64,000 bases of DNA, from the NCBI RefSeq assembly GCF_014076845.1, contig NZ_JACGUT010000003.1, positions 1 to 64,000 on the forward strand. Reading direction: 5' to 3'. The translations under genes and the position numbers were made by a program. This document shows, piece after piece, positions 29,843 to 39,230 of this stretch. The notes under the pieces are model-generated. The model did not search any database, had not been told where the DNA came from, and saw only the letters and a list, made by a program, of their open reading frames with translations. This DNA comes from Colwellia sp. MB3u-41 (lineage in GTDB: Bacteria; Pseudomonadota; Gammaproteobacteria; Enterobacterales; Alteromonadaceae). Within the stretch, counting starts at the first letter, position 1. Each line of letters begins with the position of its first letter.

Positions 29843-32800
29843 ATGAAAAAATCAGCATCATTTAGTCGTCTTGAGCAACAAATACAAAAAAGAATTCTTA
29901 TTTTAGATGGTGCTATGGGGACGATGATCCAAGCCTATAAATTTGAAGAACAAGATTATCGAGGTGAACAATTTGCTGATTGGCATCTTGATGTCAAAGG
30001 CAATAATGACATGTTAGTGCTAACCCAGCCCGAGGTAATTAAAGCTATTCACTATGAATACCTTGAAGCGGGTGCTGATATTCTTGAAACGAATACTTTT
30101 AATGCCACGACGATTGCGATGGCAGATTACGATATGCAGTCTTACAGTGCGGCAATCAATTTAGCGGCGGCACAAATAGCCCGTGCTGCAGCGGATGAAT
30201 TTACCGCTAAAAACCCTGATAAGCCTCGGTTTGTTGCCGGCGTTTTAGGGCCAACGAATAGAACATGTTCTATTTCTCCCGATGTTAACGATCCTGCTTA
30301 TCGTAATGTGACTTTTGATCAATTAAAAGATGCCTACATAGAATCAACGAAAGCACTGATTGAAGGTGGCTCAGATATTATTCTTATTGAGACTATCTTT
30401 GATACCTTAAATGCTAAAGCGGCTATTTTTGCGGTTGAAACTGTTTTTGATGAATTGCAGTTACGTTTACCTGTAATGGTCTCGGGTACCATTACTGATG
30501 CCTCAGGCAGAACACTGTCTGGGCAAACCACCGAAGCTTTTTATAATTCATTGCGCCATGCGAAACCTATTTCATTTGGTTTGAACTGTGCATTAGGTCC
30601 GGTTGAACTAAGACAGTATGTGGCAGAATTGAGTCGAATATCAGATTTTGCTGTTTCAGCTCATCCTAATGCAGGCTTGCCTAATGCCTTTGGTGAATAC
30701 GATTTCAGCGTCGAAGATATGAATGTTCATGTCAATGAGTGGGCTGAATCGGGATTCCTTAACATTATTGGCGGTTGTTGTGGTACAACGCCGGCGCATA
30801 TAAAAGGTATGGCCGATGCGGTTGCCAATGTAAAACCTAGGAAGATCACCGCAAGGAAAATTGCTTGTCGTTTGTCTGGGCTTGAAGCGTTAACCCTAGA
30901 TGAAACTTCATTGTTTGTTAATGTTGGTGAACGAACCAATGTTACGGGCTCTGCTGTATTTAAGCGCTTAATTACCGAAGAAAATTACGAACAAGCGGTC
31001 GCAGTTGCCCTACAACAAGTCGCCAATGGCGCGCAAATTATAGATATAAATATGGATGAAGGCATGCTTGATTCAAAAGCGGCGATGATCCGTTATTTGA
31101 ATTTAATCGCCGGTGAACCTGATATCGCGAAAGTGCCGATTATGCTTGATTCTTCTAAATGGGATATTTTAGAAGAAGGCTTGAAATGTATTCAGGGTAA
31201 AGGGGTTGTTAACTCAATCAGCTTGAAAGAAGGCGAAGAAAACTTCCGTAAACAAGCTGAACTTTTACGCCGTTATGGTGCGGCTGTTATTGTTATGGCC
31301 TTCGATGAGCAAGGTCAAGCAGATACACGGGTACGTAAGTATGAAATATGTAAACGTGCTTATGAAATCTTAGTCAATGAAATAGGTTTTCCTGCAGAAG
31401 ACATTATCTTTGATCCGAATATTTTTGCGGTAGCCACTGGTATTGAAGAGCATAATAACTATGCGGTAGATTTTATTGAAGCGGTTGCGGATATAAAAGA
31501 AAACCTGCCTCATGCGATGATTTCTGGTGGTGTTTCTAACGTGTCATTTTCATTTCGTGGTAATAACCCAGTACGTGAAGCGATTCATGCGGTGTTTTTA
31601 TATCACGCAATAAAAAATGGTATGGACATGGGCATTGTAAATGCAGGTCAGTTAGCTATTTATTCAGATATTCCTGACGATCTCCGCCTTGCTGTTGAAG
31701 ATGTTATACAAAATAGTGATGACGACGCAACAGAACGCTTACTTGATGTGGCTGAATCTTATCGCGGGCAAGCGGGAAGCAAAAATAATAAGGCTGATTT
31801 AACGTGGCGTGAGCTACCGATTAAAGAGCGTTTAGAATACTCTTTGGTTAAAGGCATTAATGAATTTATTGTCGAAGATACTGAAGCAGCAAGGCTAGTG
31901 GCTGAACGACCTCTTGATGTTATTGAAGGACCATTAATGGATGGTATGAATATCGTTGGCGATTTATTTGGCGCAGGCGAAATGTTTCTGCCACAAGTGG
32001 TAAAATCAGCCCGAGTGATGAAACAAGCTGTTGCTCATTTAAATCCATTTATCGAAGCTGAAAAAACTGAAATAAAATCAAACGGTAAAATTTTACTGGC
32101 AACGGTAAAAGGTGATGTCCACGATATTGGTAAAAATATAGTCGGAGTTGTTTTACAATGTAACAACTACGAAATTATTGATTTAGGTGTCATGGTTTCT
32201 TGTGATGATATCTTGCGCGTGGCGAAAGCCGAAAAGGTCGATGTGGTTGGATTATCAGGTTTGATAACACCGTCACTTGATGAAATGGTGCATGTTGCTA
32301 AAGAAATGAAACGTCTTAATTTTGACTTGCCATTACTCATTGGTGGCGCGACAACATCAAAAGCTCATACTGCCGTTAAAATAGAACAACAATATCAACA
32401 TCCGGTGATATATGTACCTAATGCGTCGCGTTCAGTTTCAGTCGTTAGTACCTTACTTTCAGATGATAGTGATAAACGTGCGGCATTTTTAGCGCGTCAA
32501 GACGATGAATATGTGCGGGTGCGAGAGCGTCATTATAAAAAAGGACCACGTTCAAGCTTAATATCACTAGAAGATGCACGCGCCAATGCTGCGCCAATAA
32601 GTTTTGAAAACTATACCCCTAAAATACCCAATAAACTTGGTGTTACGGTACTTGATGATCTTGATTTAAATGTCATTCGAAACTACATCGATTGGACGCC
32701 ATTTTTCATGACTTGGCAGTTATCAGGCAAATATCCGCTTATTTTACGACACGAAGTGGTCGGCGAAGAGGCAACTAATCTATTTAATGATGCTAATGCT

Positions 32801-33541
32801 TTATTAGACGATATTATTAACAGTAAAAAGTTAACCGCAAAAGCGGTTTTTGGTCTGTTTCCTGCTCATCGTCAACAAGATGATTTAATTTTATTTGCAG
32901 ATGAAAACCGAGATAAGCAATTGATGAAATTACATCAATTACGTCAACAAAGTAAAAAGCCAGCAGGGCAGTTTAACCGTTGTTTGGCTGATTATATCGC
33001 CGATAAAACGTCGGGTATTAAAGATTATGTTGGTGCTTTCGCGGTATCTGCAGGTTATGGTTGTGATGACCTAGTGAAGGAGTTCGCCGCTCAACATGAT
33101 GACTACAATAGTATTTTAGTTAAAGCGGTTGCCGACCGATTAGCAGAAGCGAGTGCTGAATATCTCCATGAAAAAATTCGCAAAGAATACTGGGGATATG
33201 CCCCACAAGAGTCGCTTGCTAATGACGATTTAATTCGCGAAAAATATCAAGGTATTAGACCTGCGCCCGGTTATCCTGCCTGTCCAGAGCATACTGAAAA
33301 AGGTTTGTTGTGGGAACTACTCAATGTTGAAGAAAACATCGGCATGGAGCTCACCTCAAGTTTTGCCATGTGGCCTGGAGCCGCGGTTAGTGGTTGGTAC
33401 TTTGCTCACCCAGAATCAAAATACTTTGCGGTCGCTAAAGTCGCTAAAGACCAAGTGATTAATTATGCTACTCGCAAAGGGATGACATTGCCACAAGCAG
33501 AGCGTTGGCTGTCAGCTAACTTGGATTATGAACCTGAGTAA
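29843..33541 (+). CDS. metH: Cobalamin-dependent methionine synthase
   Basis: Transfers the methyl group of 5-methyltetrahydrofolate to homocysteine through cobalamin. The 1232 residues give the full four-module order: homocysteine-binding domain starting [11 protein letters not shown] with zinc Cys residues in FGLNCALG and GGCCGTTP; folate-binding (pterin) domain with [12 protein letters not shown] and [10 protein letters not shown]; cobalamin-binding domain with [10 protein letters not shown] (cobalt-ligand His760) and LIGGATTS; and the C-terminal AdoMet reactivation domain with [15 protein letters not shown]. No cobalamin riboswitch is seen. It likely shares the MetJ-controlled transcript with metA. 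Confidence 0.98.
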   Translation: MKKSASFSRLEQQIQKRILILDGAMGTMIQAYKFEEQDYRGEQFADWHLDVKGNNDMLVLTQPEVIKAIHYEYLEAGADILETNTFNATTIAMADYDMQSYSAAINLAAAQIARAAADEFTAKNPDKPRFVAGVLGPTNRTCSISPDVNDPAYRNVTFDQLKDAYIESTKALIEGGSDIILIETIFDTLNAKAAIFAVETVFDELQLRLPVMVSGTITDASGRTLSGQTTEAFYNSLRHAKPISFGLNCALGPVELRQYVAELSRISDFAVSAHPNAGLPNAFGEYDFSVEDMNVHVNEWAESGFLNIIGGCCGTTPAHIKGMADAVANVKPRKITARKIACRLSGLEALTLDETSLFVNVGERTNVTGSAVFKRLITEENYEQAVAVALQQVANGAQIIDINMDEGMLDSKAAMIRYLNLIAGEPDIAKVPIMLDSSKWDILEEGLKCIQGKGVVNSISLKEGEENFRKQAELLRRYGAAVIVMAFDEQGQADTRVRKYEICKRAYEILVNEIGFPAEDIIFDPNIFAVATGIEEHNNYAVDFIEAVADIKENLPHAMISGGVSNVSFSFRGNNPVREAIHAVFLYHAIKNGMDMGIVNAGQLAIYSDIPDDLRLAVEDVIQNSDDDATERLLDVAESYRGQAGSKNNKADLTWRELPIKERLEYSLVKGINEFIVEDTEAARLVAERPLDVIEGPLMDGMNIVGDLFGAGEMFLPQVVKSARVMKQAVAHLNPFIEAEKTEIKSNGKILLATVKGDVHDIGKNIVGVVLQCNNYEIIDLGVMVSCDDILRVAKAEKVDVVGLSGLITPSLDEMVHVAKEMKRLNFDLPLLIGGATTSKAHTAVKIEQQYQHPVIYVPNASRSVSVVSTLLSDDSDKRAAFLARQDDEYVRVRERHYKKGPRSSLISLEDARANAAPISFENYTPKIPNKLGVTVLDDLDLNVIRNYIDWTPFFMTWQLSGKYPLILRHEVVGEEATNLFNDANALLDDIINSKKLTAKAVFGLFPAHRQQDDLILFADENRDKQLMKLHQLRQQSKKPAGQFNRCLADYIADKTSGIKDYVGAFAVSAGYGCDDLVKEFAAQHDDYNSILVKAVADRLAEASAEYLHEKIRKEYWGYAPQESLANDDLIREKYQGIRPAPGYPACPEHTEKGLLWELLNVEENIGMELTSSFAMWPGAAVSGWYFAHPESKYFAVAKVAKDQVINYATRKGMTLPQAERWLSANLDYEPE

Positions 33542-33573
33542 TTAATAGAGCCATTATCATTTAGTTTATACGG

Positions 33574-33614
33574 CAACGGCCTTAAATCTCTGTAAAGTAG
33601 CTTTAAGGCCGTTG
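33574..33614 (+). terminator. Long hairpin after metH
   Basis: A perfect 13-base stem (CAACGGCCTTAAA with its complement at 33602-33614) encloses a 15-base loop, 32 bases after the metH stop. Only a short T-rich stretch follows, so it is a probable rather than certain intrinsic terminator. It also lies downstream of the leftward gene ending at 33663. Confidence 0.6.
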
Positions 33615-33662
33615 TTCATTTGACTACTGAATGTTAAACGACGAGATGACCTGTGTTGCGTA

Positions 33663-34793
33663 TTAAAAGGTTCTTTCAATAAACCAATAAATAGCGATAA
33701 CGGCAATAAGCGCACTTAACGGTATCACCACGTATTGTCTATATTGAGGTTTTTTAGCAAACCAGCGCGTCGCTAATAAAGCCAAGGCAACGACCGTTAT
33801 TTGACCCAACTCAACGCCAATATTAAATGAAATTAAGCTACTGACATACTCACTCTTGGGTAAGCCCAGTTCAACAAGTACTGCTGCAAAACCTAAACCG
33901 TGCAGTAAACCAAAAGCAAAGATAATGGATAAGCGCCACTTTGTCAGTTTGTGATAAAAAATATTCTCAATAGCCACGTAAGCAATTGATAAGGCAATAA
34001 GCGGCTCTACAATGCTGCTAGGTAGGTTGATAATACCAAATATACCTAAAGCTAGCGTAATGGTATGGGCAAGAGTAAAGGCACTTACCTGCCAGAGCAG
34101 TGTTGATGTCTTCGTGGCTAATAAAAATAGCGCGAGCACAAAAAGAATATGATCAAGCCCTTGCGGCAGAATATGTACAAACCCCTGATAGATATACTCA
34201 ACAATATTAAGCAGCTTAATTTCGGCTGTTGAAAGTTTACGTACGCCACCCTTGATATCATCAATAGAAAAGTGATGGCTGTTCTGGCCGGATAGCACTA
34301 AAGATTTCTCTGAACGGCTGACTGTTAATAAGACATCCCCTAAGATGGGCGAAAATATCAAGGCTGCGTTGTTACTTTTTTGTGGCAATTGACCCTGCGA
34401 CAATAGCTTAATGGTTTTAGTCGGTGAGTTAGCGCGGAGTCTTGCTTTTAATTCAAATACCGTTAGCCCTGAAAAAGGGGCAACAAGCACACTTTCTTCA
34501 TCAATAATAAAAGCGCTTTGTTGATTTATTATTTGCAATATTTTTGAGAGTAATTGCTTTGTTTCAATTAAAGAGAGGTTTTTTAGATGATTAATTAAAT
34601 CTGTCTCATCTACTGATGATTTTTGATGACTTTTAATGACATGTAAAACATCAATATCGATACTAAGTTGGTAGTTATTCTCTACAAGTAATTTAAGCTC
34701 TGCTTGGTTAACTTCATTGGTGTGAGCATTCACTAGTGCAGGTGATAAAAGTAGTAATAGGGCAAAAGTTGTTTGTAAAAGGCGCGTAATCAT
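33663..34793 (-). CDS. HupE/UreJ-like membrane protein
   Basis: A 376-residue protein with a cleavable signal peptide (cut near VNAHTNE), an extracytoplasmic domain of about 180 residues, and a C-terminal membrane domain of six or seven helices. The membrane domain carries the HupE/UreJ-2 motifs: GLDHILFVLALFL, SAFTLAHTITLALG, FGLLHGLGFA and SFNIGVELGQ, whose His and Asp residues suggest metal binding. Relatives are linked to nickel or cobalt handling, but this subtype is common in marine bacteria without hydrogenase or urease and its role is not established. No such enzymes occur in the window. It diverges from dinB. Confidence 0.85.
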   Translation of the reverse strand: MITRLLQTTFALLLLLSPALVNAHTNEVNQAELKLLVENNYQLSIDIDVLHVIKSHQKSSVDETDLINHLKNLSLIETKQLLSKILQIINQQSAFIIDEESVLVAPFSGLTVFELKARLRANSPTKTIKLLSQGQLPQKSNNAALIFSPILGDVLLTVSRSEKSLVLSGQNSHHFSIDDIKGGVRKLSTAEIKLLNIVEYIYQGFVHILPQGLDHILFVLALFLLATKTSTLLWQVSAFTLAHTITLALGIFGIINLPSSIVEPLIALSIAYVAIENIFYHKLTKWRLSIIFAFGLLHGLGFAAVLVELGLPKSEYVSSLISFNIGVELGQITVVALALLATRWFAKKPQYRQYVVIPLSALIAVIAIYWFIERTF

Positions 34794-34886
34794 AAAAGTA
34801 ATATCAGCTAGTCATTGATAAAAAATAAAGCGACAAATTAACGTATTTAGCATGAAATTAACAGTGGTCAAATTATTATTTCAGTA

Positions 34887-34930
34887 TTGAACTATTAACT
34901 TAAAAGCTTATACTGTATTTACATACAGTT
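34887..34930 (+). promoter_or_regulatory. dinB promoter with LexA box
   Basis: The box TACTGTATTTACATACAGTT (34911-34930) has CTG-N10-CAG and near-complete symmetry. It overlaps the -10 TATACT (34909-34914) of a promoter whose -35 TTGAAC (34887-34892) lies 16 bases upstream. LexA control of dinB is well established in gammaproteobacteria. Confidence 0.9.
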
Positions 34931-35014
34931 TGGGTTGCCCATAGCGATAATACGCTATATTTTTTCACAACGAAATAAGGGACTTTTGATAAACATGATT
35001 ACTATAATTAAAAC

Positions 35015-36076
35015 ATGACTCAAAGCCGAAAAATAATACATATAGATATGGACTGTTTCTATGCAGCGGTTGAAATGCGAGACAATGAGTCTTTACGTAA
35101 TGTGCCACTTGCGGTCGGTGGTACAGGGCCCCGAAGCGTCTTATGTACGTGTAATTACCAAGCAAGAAAATTTGGTGTTCGCTCTGCAATGCCAGCAATT
35201 AAGGCGATGCAACTTTGCCCTGAGCTAGTTATTGTTTCAGGCAGAATGGCTGTTTACCAAGAAGTTTCTGCACAAATAAGGGCGATATTTCAACGTTACA
35301 CTCAGTTGATTGAACCATTGTCGCTTGATGAAGCCTTTCTAGATGTTACCGGTAACAAAGCGTTTAACGGCAGTGCGACGCTCATTGCGGAGCAAATACG
35401 TCGTGATATTTTTAATGAACTCAACCTAACCGCCTCGGCAGGTGTTGCCCCTAATAAATTTATCGCTAAAATTGCCAGTGATGAAAACAAACCTAATGGT
35501 CAATGTGTTGTTACGCCCGCAGACGTTAGTGGTTTCGTTGAAAATTTACCGTTGAAAAAAATCCCGGGTATTGGCCCTAAAACCGCACAAAAGTTATTGG
35601 GTTACGGCTTTTCGTCATGTGCAGATATACGAGCAAGTGCTGTCGCCGTATTAACACCTATTGTCGGCAAGTTTGCGCCTGCATTGTATCAACGTAGTTT
35701 TGGTATTGATCATCGCCAATTAGAAACCGACAGAGTAAGAAAATCATTAGCGATAGAAACCACTTTTTCTCAAGACTTGTCTTGTGAAAAAGAGTGCGAA
35801 AGTGCCGTTGAACTTCTATACCAGAAGCTTTTATTACGGTTAGAAAAGCATCAGCACATGATGATAAGCAAACAAGGTGTAAAGCTTAAGTTTAATGATT
35901 TTACGCAAACGACAGTAGAACAGCAGAGCCAGCGTTGTGATGAAAGCACATTTAAGCAACTACTCGTTAAAGCGCTTTTACGCAGTCAATCTAGGGGGAT
36001 TCGTTTAATTGGCTTAACGTTAGGTTTTGCTCATCATGATGTGAAAGAAATAAAACAACTGTCTCTGAGTTGGTAA
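35015..36076 (+). CDS. dinB: DNA polymerase IV
   Basis: Error-prone Y-family translesion polymerase induced by DNA damage. The 353 residues show the N-terminal catalytic motif IIHIDMDCFYAAVEMRD (Asp11), the second metal site in PLSLDEAFLDVTG, the SAGVAPNKFIAKIASDENKPNG segment, thumb helix-hairpin-helix KIPGIGPKTAQKLLGYG, and a little-finger domain. The C-terminus ends QLSLSW without an obvious QLxLxF clamp motif beyond that sequence, which itself resembles it (QLSLSW). A seven-codon frame (ATG 34995) ends with a TGA that overlaps the dinB ATG, so coupled translation is possible. Confidence 0.96.
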   Translation: MTQSRKIIHIDMDCFYAAVEMRDNESLRNVPLAVGGTGPRSVLCTCNYQARKFGVRSAMPAIKAMQLCPELVIVSGRMAVYQEVSAQIRAIFQRYTQLIEPLSLDEAFLDVTGNKAFNGSATLIAEQIRRDIFNELNLTASAGVAPNKFIAKIASDENKPNGQCVVTPADVSGFVENLPLKKIPGIGPKTAQKLLGYGFSSCADIRASAVAVLTPIVGKFAPALYQRSFGIDHRQLETDRVRKSLAIETTFSQDLSCEKECESAVELLYQKLLLRLEKHQHMMISKQGVKLKFNDFTQTTVEQQSQRCDESTFKQLLVKALLRSQSRGIRLIGLTLGFAHHDVKEIKQLSLSW

Positions 36077-36148
36077 GTAATAGATAAAATAGTGAATGTA
36101 GCTTAAGTAAGTGCTTACTTGCTACGCATCGATTTTTTATTTTTCTGC

Positions 36149-36643
36149 TTATTTTTTTTTGATTATTTCTTTAATCGCTAATTCTAACCGTGGATCGGTA
36201 CTATTTGAACTGGTTGATTTGAAAACAACTTGTCCACTTCGATTGATAAAAAATGTTGTTGGTGTACCTTTTACGTCATATAACTTGGCAACTTTTTCAC
36301 CTTCAACACCGGTAATAAATTGATAACCTCGTTGAGTAATCGAGTCTTGTGGTTTTGCTCCTTCATCTTCACTAAAACTAATAGCAACAATCTCAATGCC
36401 GGTATTTTTATACTTTTCAGTTAGCTCAACTAATTTAGGCTGCAATTTTTTACAATAAGGGCACCATGTCGCCCAAAAGTGCAAAATCACTGGTTTTCCC
36501 TGATAGTCAGCTAAAGAAATACTTGTACCCGCTTGAGTTAATAGTATCCAAGTGGGTGCTTTGGCACTTATGTCGTCATTTGCTTGAGCATTAAAAGTAA
36601 ACAAGCTGATCAGTATAATAAAAATCGATAAAGCTGTTTTCAT
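36149..36643 (-). CDS. TlpA-type periplasmic thioredoxin-like protein
   Basis: A 164-residue exported thiol-disulfide protein. It has a signal peptide (about residues 1-21, ending NAQA), then a thioredoxin fold with the redox motif WATWCPYC (Cys61 and Cys64) and the cis-proline loop KGTPTTFFINRSG. The Asp/Glu-rich central insert is typical of the TlpA/ResA/AhpC-TSA group. It probably reduces or resolves disulfides of periplasmic clients; the partner is unknown, and no cytochrome maturation genes are near. AAAGGT lies eight bases before the ATG at 36643. It is convergent with dinB. Confidence 0.9.
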   Translation of the reverse strand: MKTALSIFIILISLFTFNAQANDDISAKAPTWILLTQAGTSISLADYQGKPVILHFWATWCPYCKKLQPKLVELTEKYKNTGIEIVAISFSEDEGAKPQDSITQRGYQFITGVEGEKVAKLYDVKGTPTTFFINRSGQVVFKSTSSNSTDPRLELAIKEIIKKK

Positions 36644-36730
36644 GAATAAACCTTTCGTATTAAATGATGAGTTATCTTAATAACTTTTTATTAGACCGCT
36701 ATAAGTTGAAATACTTTTCAATTTTTATTA

Positions 36731-36760
36731 AAAAAAAGCCTATCGCAATGGATAGGCTTT
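36731..36760 (-). terminator. Terminator of the M49-like peptidase gene
   Basis: AAAGCCTATC and GATAGGCTTT form a 10-base stem with a 6-base loop. Read on the minus strand the stem is followed by a run of T (the A run at 36731-36737), so it ends the leftward gene that stops at 36800. Confidence 0.85.
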
Positions 36761-36799
36761 ACGAGATTTTAGCGTCAATCAAGGATTAACTTAAAAGTA

Positions 36800-38452
36800 T
36801 TATAAACCTAAAACTTTTTTACCTTGCTTAAACGTAATATCAACTGGAATATTAGCGGCTTCAATGCGAGCTAAGTCTTCGGCTAAATTAGCTTTTATAA
36901 CACCACTTTTTGCAACAAGTGCTGCAACACTGTCATAATCGCCATTACCTTGTAAGGTTAAAATTAATTCAGATAACGAATCAATAGCTGCTGTCATTTT
37001 ATCTATATTGACAGAATATAAACCTTCTGCGTTACGGGTAAATGCCTCTTGTTCGGCGAAATAATTAAAGCGTACCATATTTGCTTTACCATGAGCAGAC
37101 GACGCGCCAAAGCGTACTGAACGGAAAATACCCGCTAAGAAGGTTGTGTAATAATCTTGCAAAGTGCCTTCTTCAATGACGCCTTTAATCAATAATTGAC
37201 GGATCATATAAAGGCCAAGAATATCAGCTTTACCTTCTTCTAATGCTGAGGCGAGTTCCTTTAATGATTCTCTTACCGTACCTTTATTATTAATGGTGTT
37301 TTTAATACCTAAACCGTGAGCAACTTCATGAAACATAGTATTAGCAAAGAAAGCGGTGAATGTTACATTTTCTCGCTGTTCAGGCACAATGAGCGTGCTT
37401 GCTATAGGGAGCATGATAGTATCAAATTTAGCCTGCATCGCATTTTTAAGCTGTAAACGACGCGTTCCTTTCTCTAATTGCACTACTTCGTCATTGGGCA
37501 GATTAATTGCAATTGTTTTGCTACCCGCATTCGAATGCCCTGCATAGTAAATAACGTCGTAGGCATTTAAGTCTGCATCTGAGCCCGGAATTTCTTTCTT
37601 ATATGCTTTCTTAACAGGTAAGCCTTTTTGCAACTCTGGTAAATACTCAGCATATTTAGCGAGCTTTGCACTCCAAGCCAAATCTTTAATCAACACATAA
37701 GATTCAAAAGCTGTTCTCGAGCCATGCAGTAGATCTTCATAGGTTTCAATGGGGCCAATAACGACATCGATTGGATTGTTTTTCATATCCATCCAAGCAA
37801 AATCAGAGGCTTGAAAGTCATCATGACGCATAGCAGTGGCACGTAAATTTAAGTAATGTGCAAACTCTTTGTCATCAGCAAGGCTTGATGCTTTTTCTAA
37901 AATAGCGGCAATGCGATTAATACTGTCGCTATAGAGTTCGGAATATGCAACAGAGGTTAACTGACCATCACTGTTGCGTTGGACCACTGAATATAAGCCG
38001 TCTTTATCTTCAAAGTCTGTTTTCTCAAATTCTTCTTTAGTTAAATCACTTGGATAAAATTCTGCACCAAGTGCTTTTGCCTCATACCCAGAAAGAAAAG
38101 GTTTGTCGCCGTCTAATCTATCCCATGGACCATAATTGATACGGGCGAATTCACGAGCTTTTTCATCTTCGATACTCGCAAGGAAAGTCTCTTTGTCTTC
38201 ACCAAAGGCCTGTTGCCAGAAAAGTTCATCAATAATATCTGAAGCTTCAATCAGTAGAACAATCATTTGTTTTTGGTTTTCAGACAGGTGACTTAAGTCA
38301 GCACTAAGCGTTACCGTTTTATAAATGTCTAAGCGACTTTGTGCTTCTACTAATAAAGTAGGAGCAGGATTTTGCGTATTATTATTTTCACTACAAGCGC
38401 TTAAAAGGCTAGTGGCAAGCAAAAGGCCAGTAGCTAATTTTGTTAGTTTCAT
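36800..38452 (-). CDS. M49-like zinc peptidase, lipoprotein
   Basis: A 550-residue lipoprotein with signal peptide and lipobox LLSAC (Cys20). The centre and C-terminal half resemble dipeptidyl peptidase III-type proteins. The zinc site reads HEVAHG (His375, Glu376, His379) and the third ligand is probably Glu406 in EEGKAD. True DPP III enzymes carry a six-residue HExxGH motif; this one has the five-residue HExxH form, as in a bacterial subgroup usually annotated as Zn-dependent hydrolases or DPP3-family proteins. Likely a cell-envelope peptidase; the substrate is unknown. It is monocistronic with its own terminator. Confidence 0.8.
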   Translation of the reverse strand: MKLTKLATGLLLATSLLSACSENNNTQNPAPTLLVEAQSRLDIYKTVTLSADLSHLSENQKQMIVLLIEASDIIDELFWQQAFGEDKETFLASIEDEKAREFARINYGPWDRLDGDKPFLSGYEAKALGAEFYPSDLTKEEFEKTDFEDKDGLYSVVQRNSDGQLTSVAYSELYSDSINRIAAILEKASSLADDKEFAHYLNLRATAMRHDDFQASDFAWMDMKNNPIDVVIGPIETYEDLLHGSRTAFESYVLIKDLAWSAKLAKYAEYLPELQKGLPVKKAYKKEIPGSDADLNAYDVIYYAGHSNAGSKTIAINLPNDEVVQLEKGTRRLQLKNAMQAKFDTIMLPIASTLIVPEQRENVTFTAFFANTMFHEVAHGLGIKNTINNKGTVRESLKELASALEEGKADILGLYMIRQLLIKGVIEEGTLQDYYTTFLAGIFRSVRFGASSAHGKANMVRFNYFAEQEAFTRNAEGLYSVNIDKMTAAIDSLSELILTLQGNGDYDSVAALVAKSGVIKANLAEDLARIEAANIPVDITFKQGKKVLGL

Positions 38453-38619
38453 TTTTTATTCTCACGTTGTTTTGTATATTCATGATGTAATTATTATATA
38501 TAACGAGGAGAGGTTAACAAAAATGGCAAGATGCGCAAGATTTTACTGATTAGAAATTTGATAAGACTTAAAGATCATGTTTTATTTTAGAAGGGAGAAA
38601 GCTAAATTAACGGCAAAAA

Positions 38620-38642
38620 AAAACCAGCATAAGCTGGTTTTT
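38620..38642 (-). terminator. Terminator of rpsT
   Basis: AAAACCAGC and GCTGGTTTT pair around ATAA. On the minus strand the stem is followed by a long T run (A tract at 38614-38623), 18 bases after the rpsT stop. Confidence 0.85.
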
Positions 38643-38659
38643 AAATTCAATAACAAAAA

Positions 38660-38920
38660 TTAAAGCGCTTTAATTGCAGCGTTTAAACGACTCTTACTAC
38701 GAGCGGCTTTATTTTTGTGAATAAGACCTTTGCTTGCAAAACGATCTAAAATCGGTTGTGCAACAGCAAATTCTTTAGATGCTGTGTCTTTGTCACCAGC
38801 TTCAATTGCAGCGAGTACTTTTTTAAATAACGTGCGCATCATCGAACGACGACTTGCATTATGTTGACGGCGTTTTTCTGATTGAACCGCGCGTTTCTTC
38901 GCCTGCTTTGAATTAGCCAA
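38660..38920 (-). CDS. rpsT: 30S ribosomal protein S20
   Basis: Primary 16S rRNA-binding protein of the small subunit. The 86 residues are rich in Lys, Arg and Ala and all helical: [19 protein letters not shown] at the start, [18 protein letters not shown], and the C-terminal [20 protein letters not shown]. The start codon is TTG at 38920, preceded by AGGAG six bases away. E. coli rpsT also starts with UUG, which is linked to its autoregulation, so this unusual codon appears conserved. It precedes murJ divergently, the usual rpsT neighbourhood. Confidence 0.97.
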   Translation of the reverse strand: MANSKQAKKRAVQSEKRRQHNASRRSMMRTLFKKVLAAIEAGDKDTASKEFAVAQPILDRFASKGLIHKNKAARSKSRLNAAIKAL

Positions 38921-39230
38921 GGTGAACTCCTAAAATATGATTGTATATATAGCCTAAATTTAAGGCGAGGAAATATGCCTTTTTTTAGCTCGATTGTCAA
39001 ACCTTTTACCGGTTTAATTTACTTAATAACGATGGATTTACCATTATATAATAATTATCATTATTGGTTACTAAATAATGCAGGTATTTTACCTGTTATT
39101 TTCGGGATTTTAAATAGATTAAAAACTTCTTTGCATTTACTTGTTTATAACCAGTAAAAAGCTGCATAATATTAATGAGAAATTACATCTTGCAAAATCA
39201 TTGTTTTCATCAATTTATTGGAGCTATTCG
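38921..39230. other. rpsT-murJ divergent region
   Basis: A 310-base AT-rich stretch between divergent rpsT and murJ. I find no convincing gene; short open frames here are low-complexity translations of AT-rich DNA. GGAG at 39220-39223 is the murJ ribosome site. Confidence 0.5.

Noticed and set aside
38325-38549. Rightward 74-codon frame over the start of the M49-like gene
   Set aside because: It is antisense to the signal-peptide region of a well-supported gene and has no family-like features.
38975-39157. 60-codon frame between rpsT and murJ
   Set aside because: AT-rich translation with hydrophobic low complexity and no ribosome site; it also runs over the murJ upstream region.
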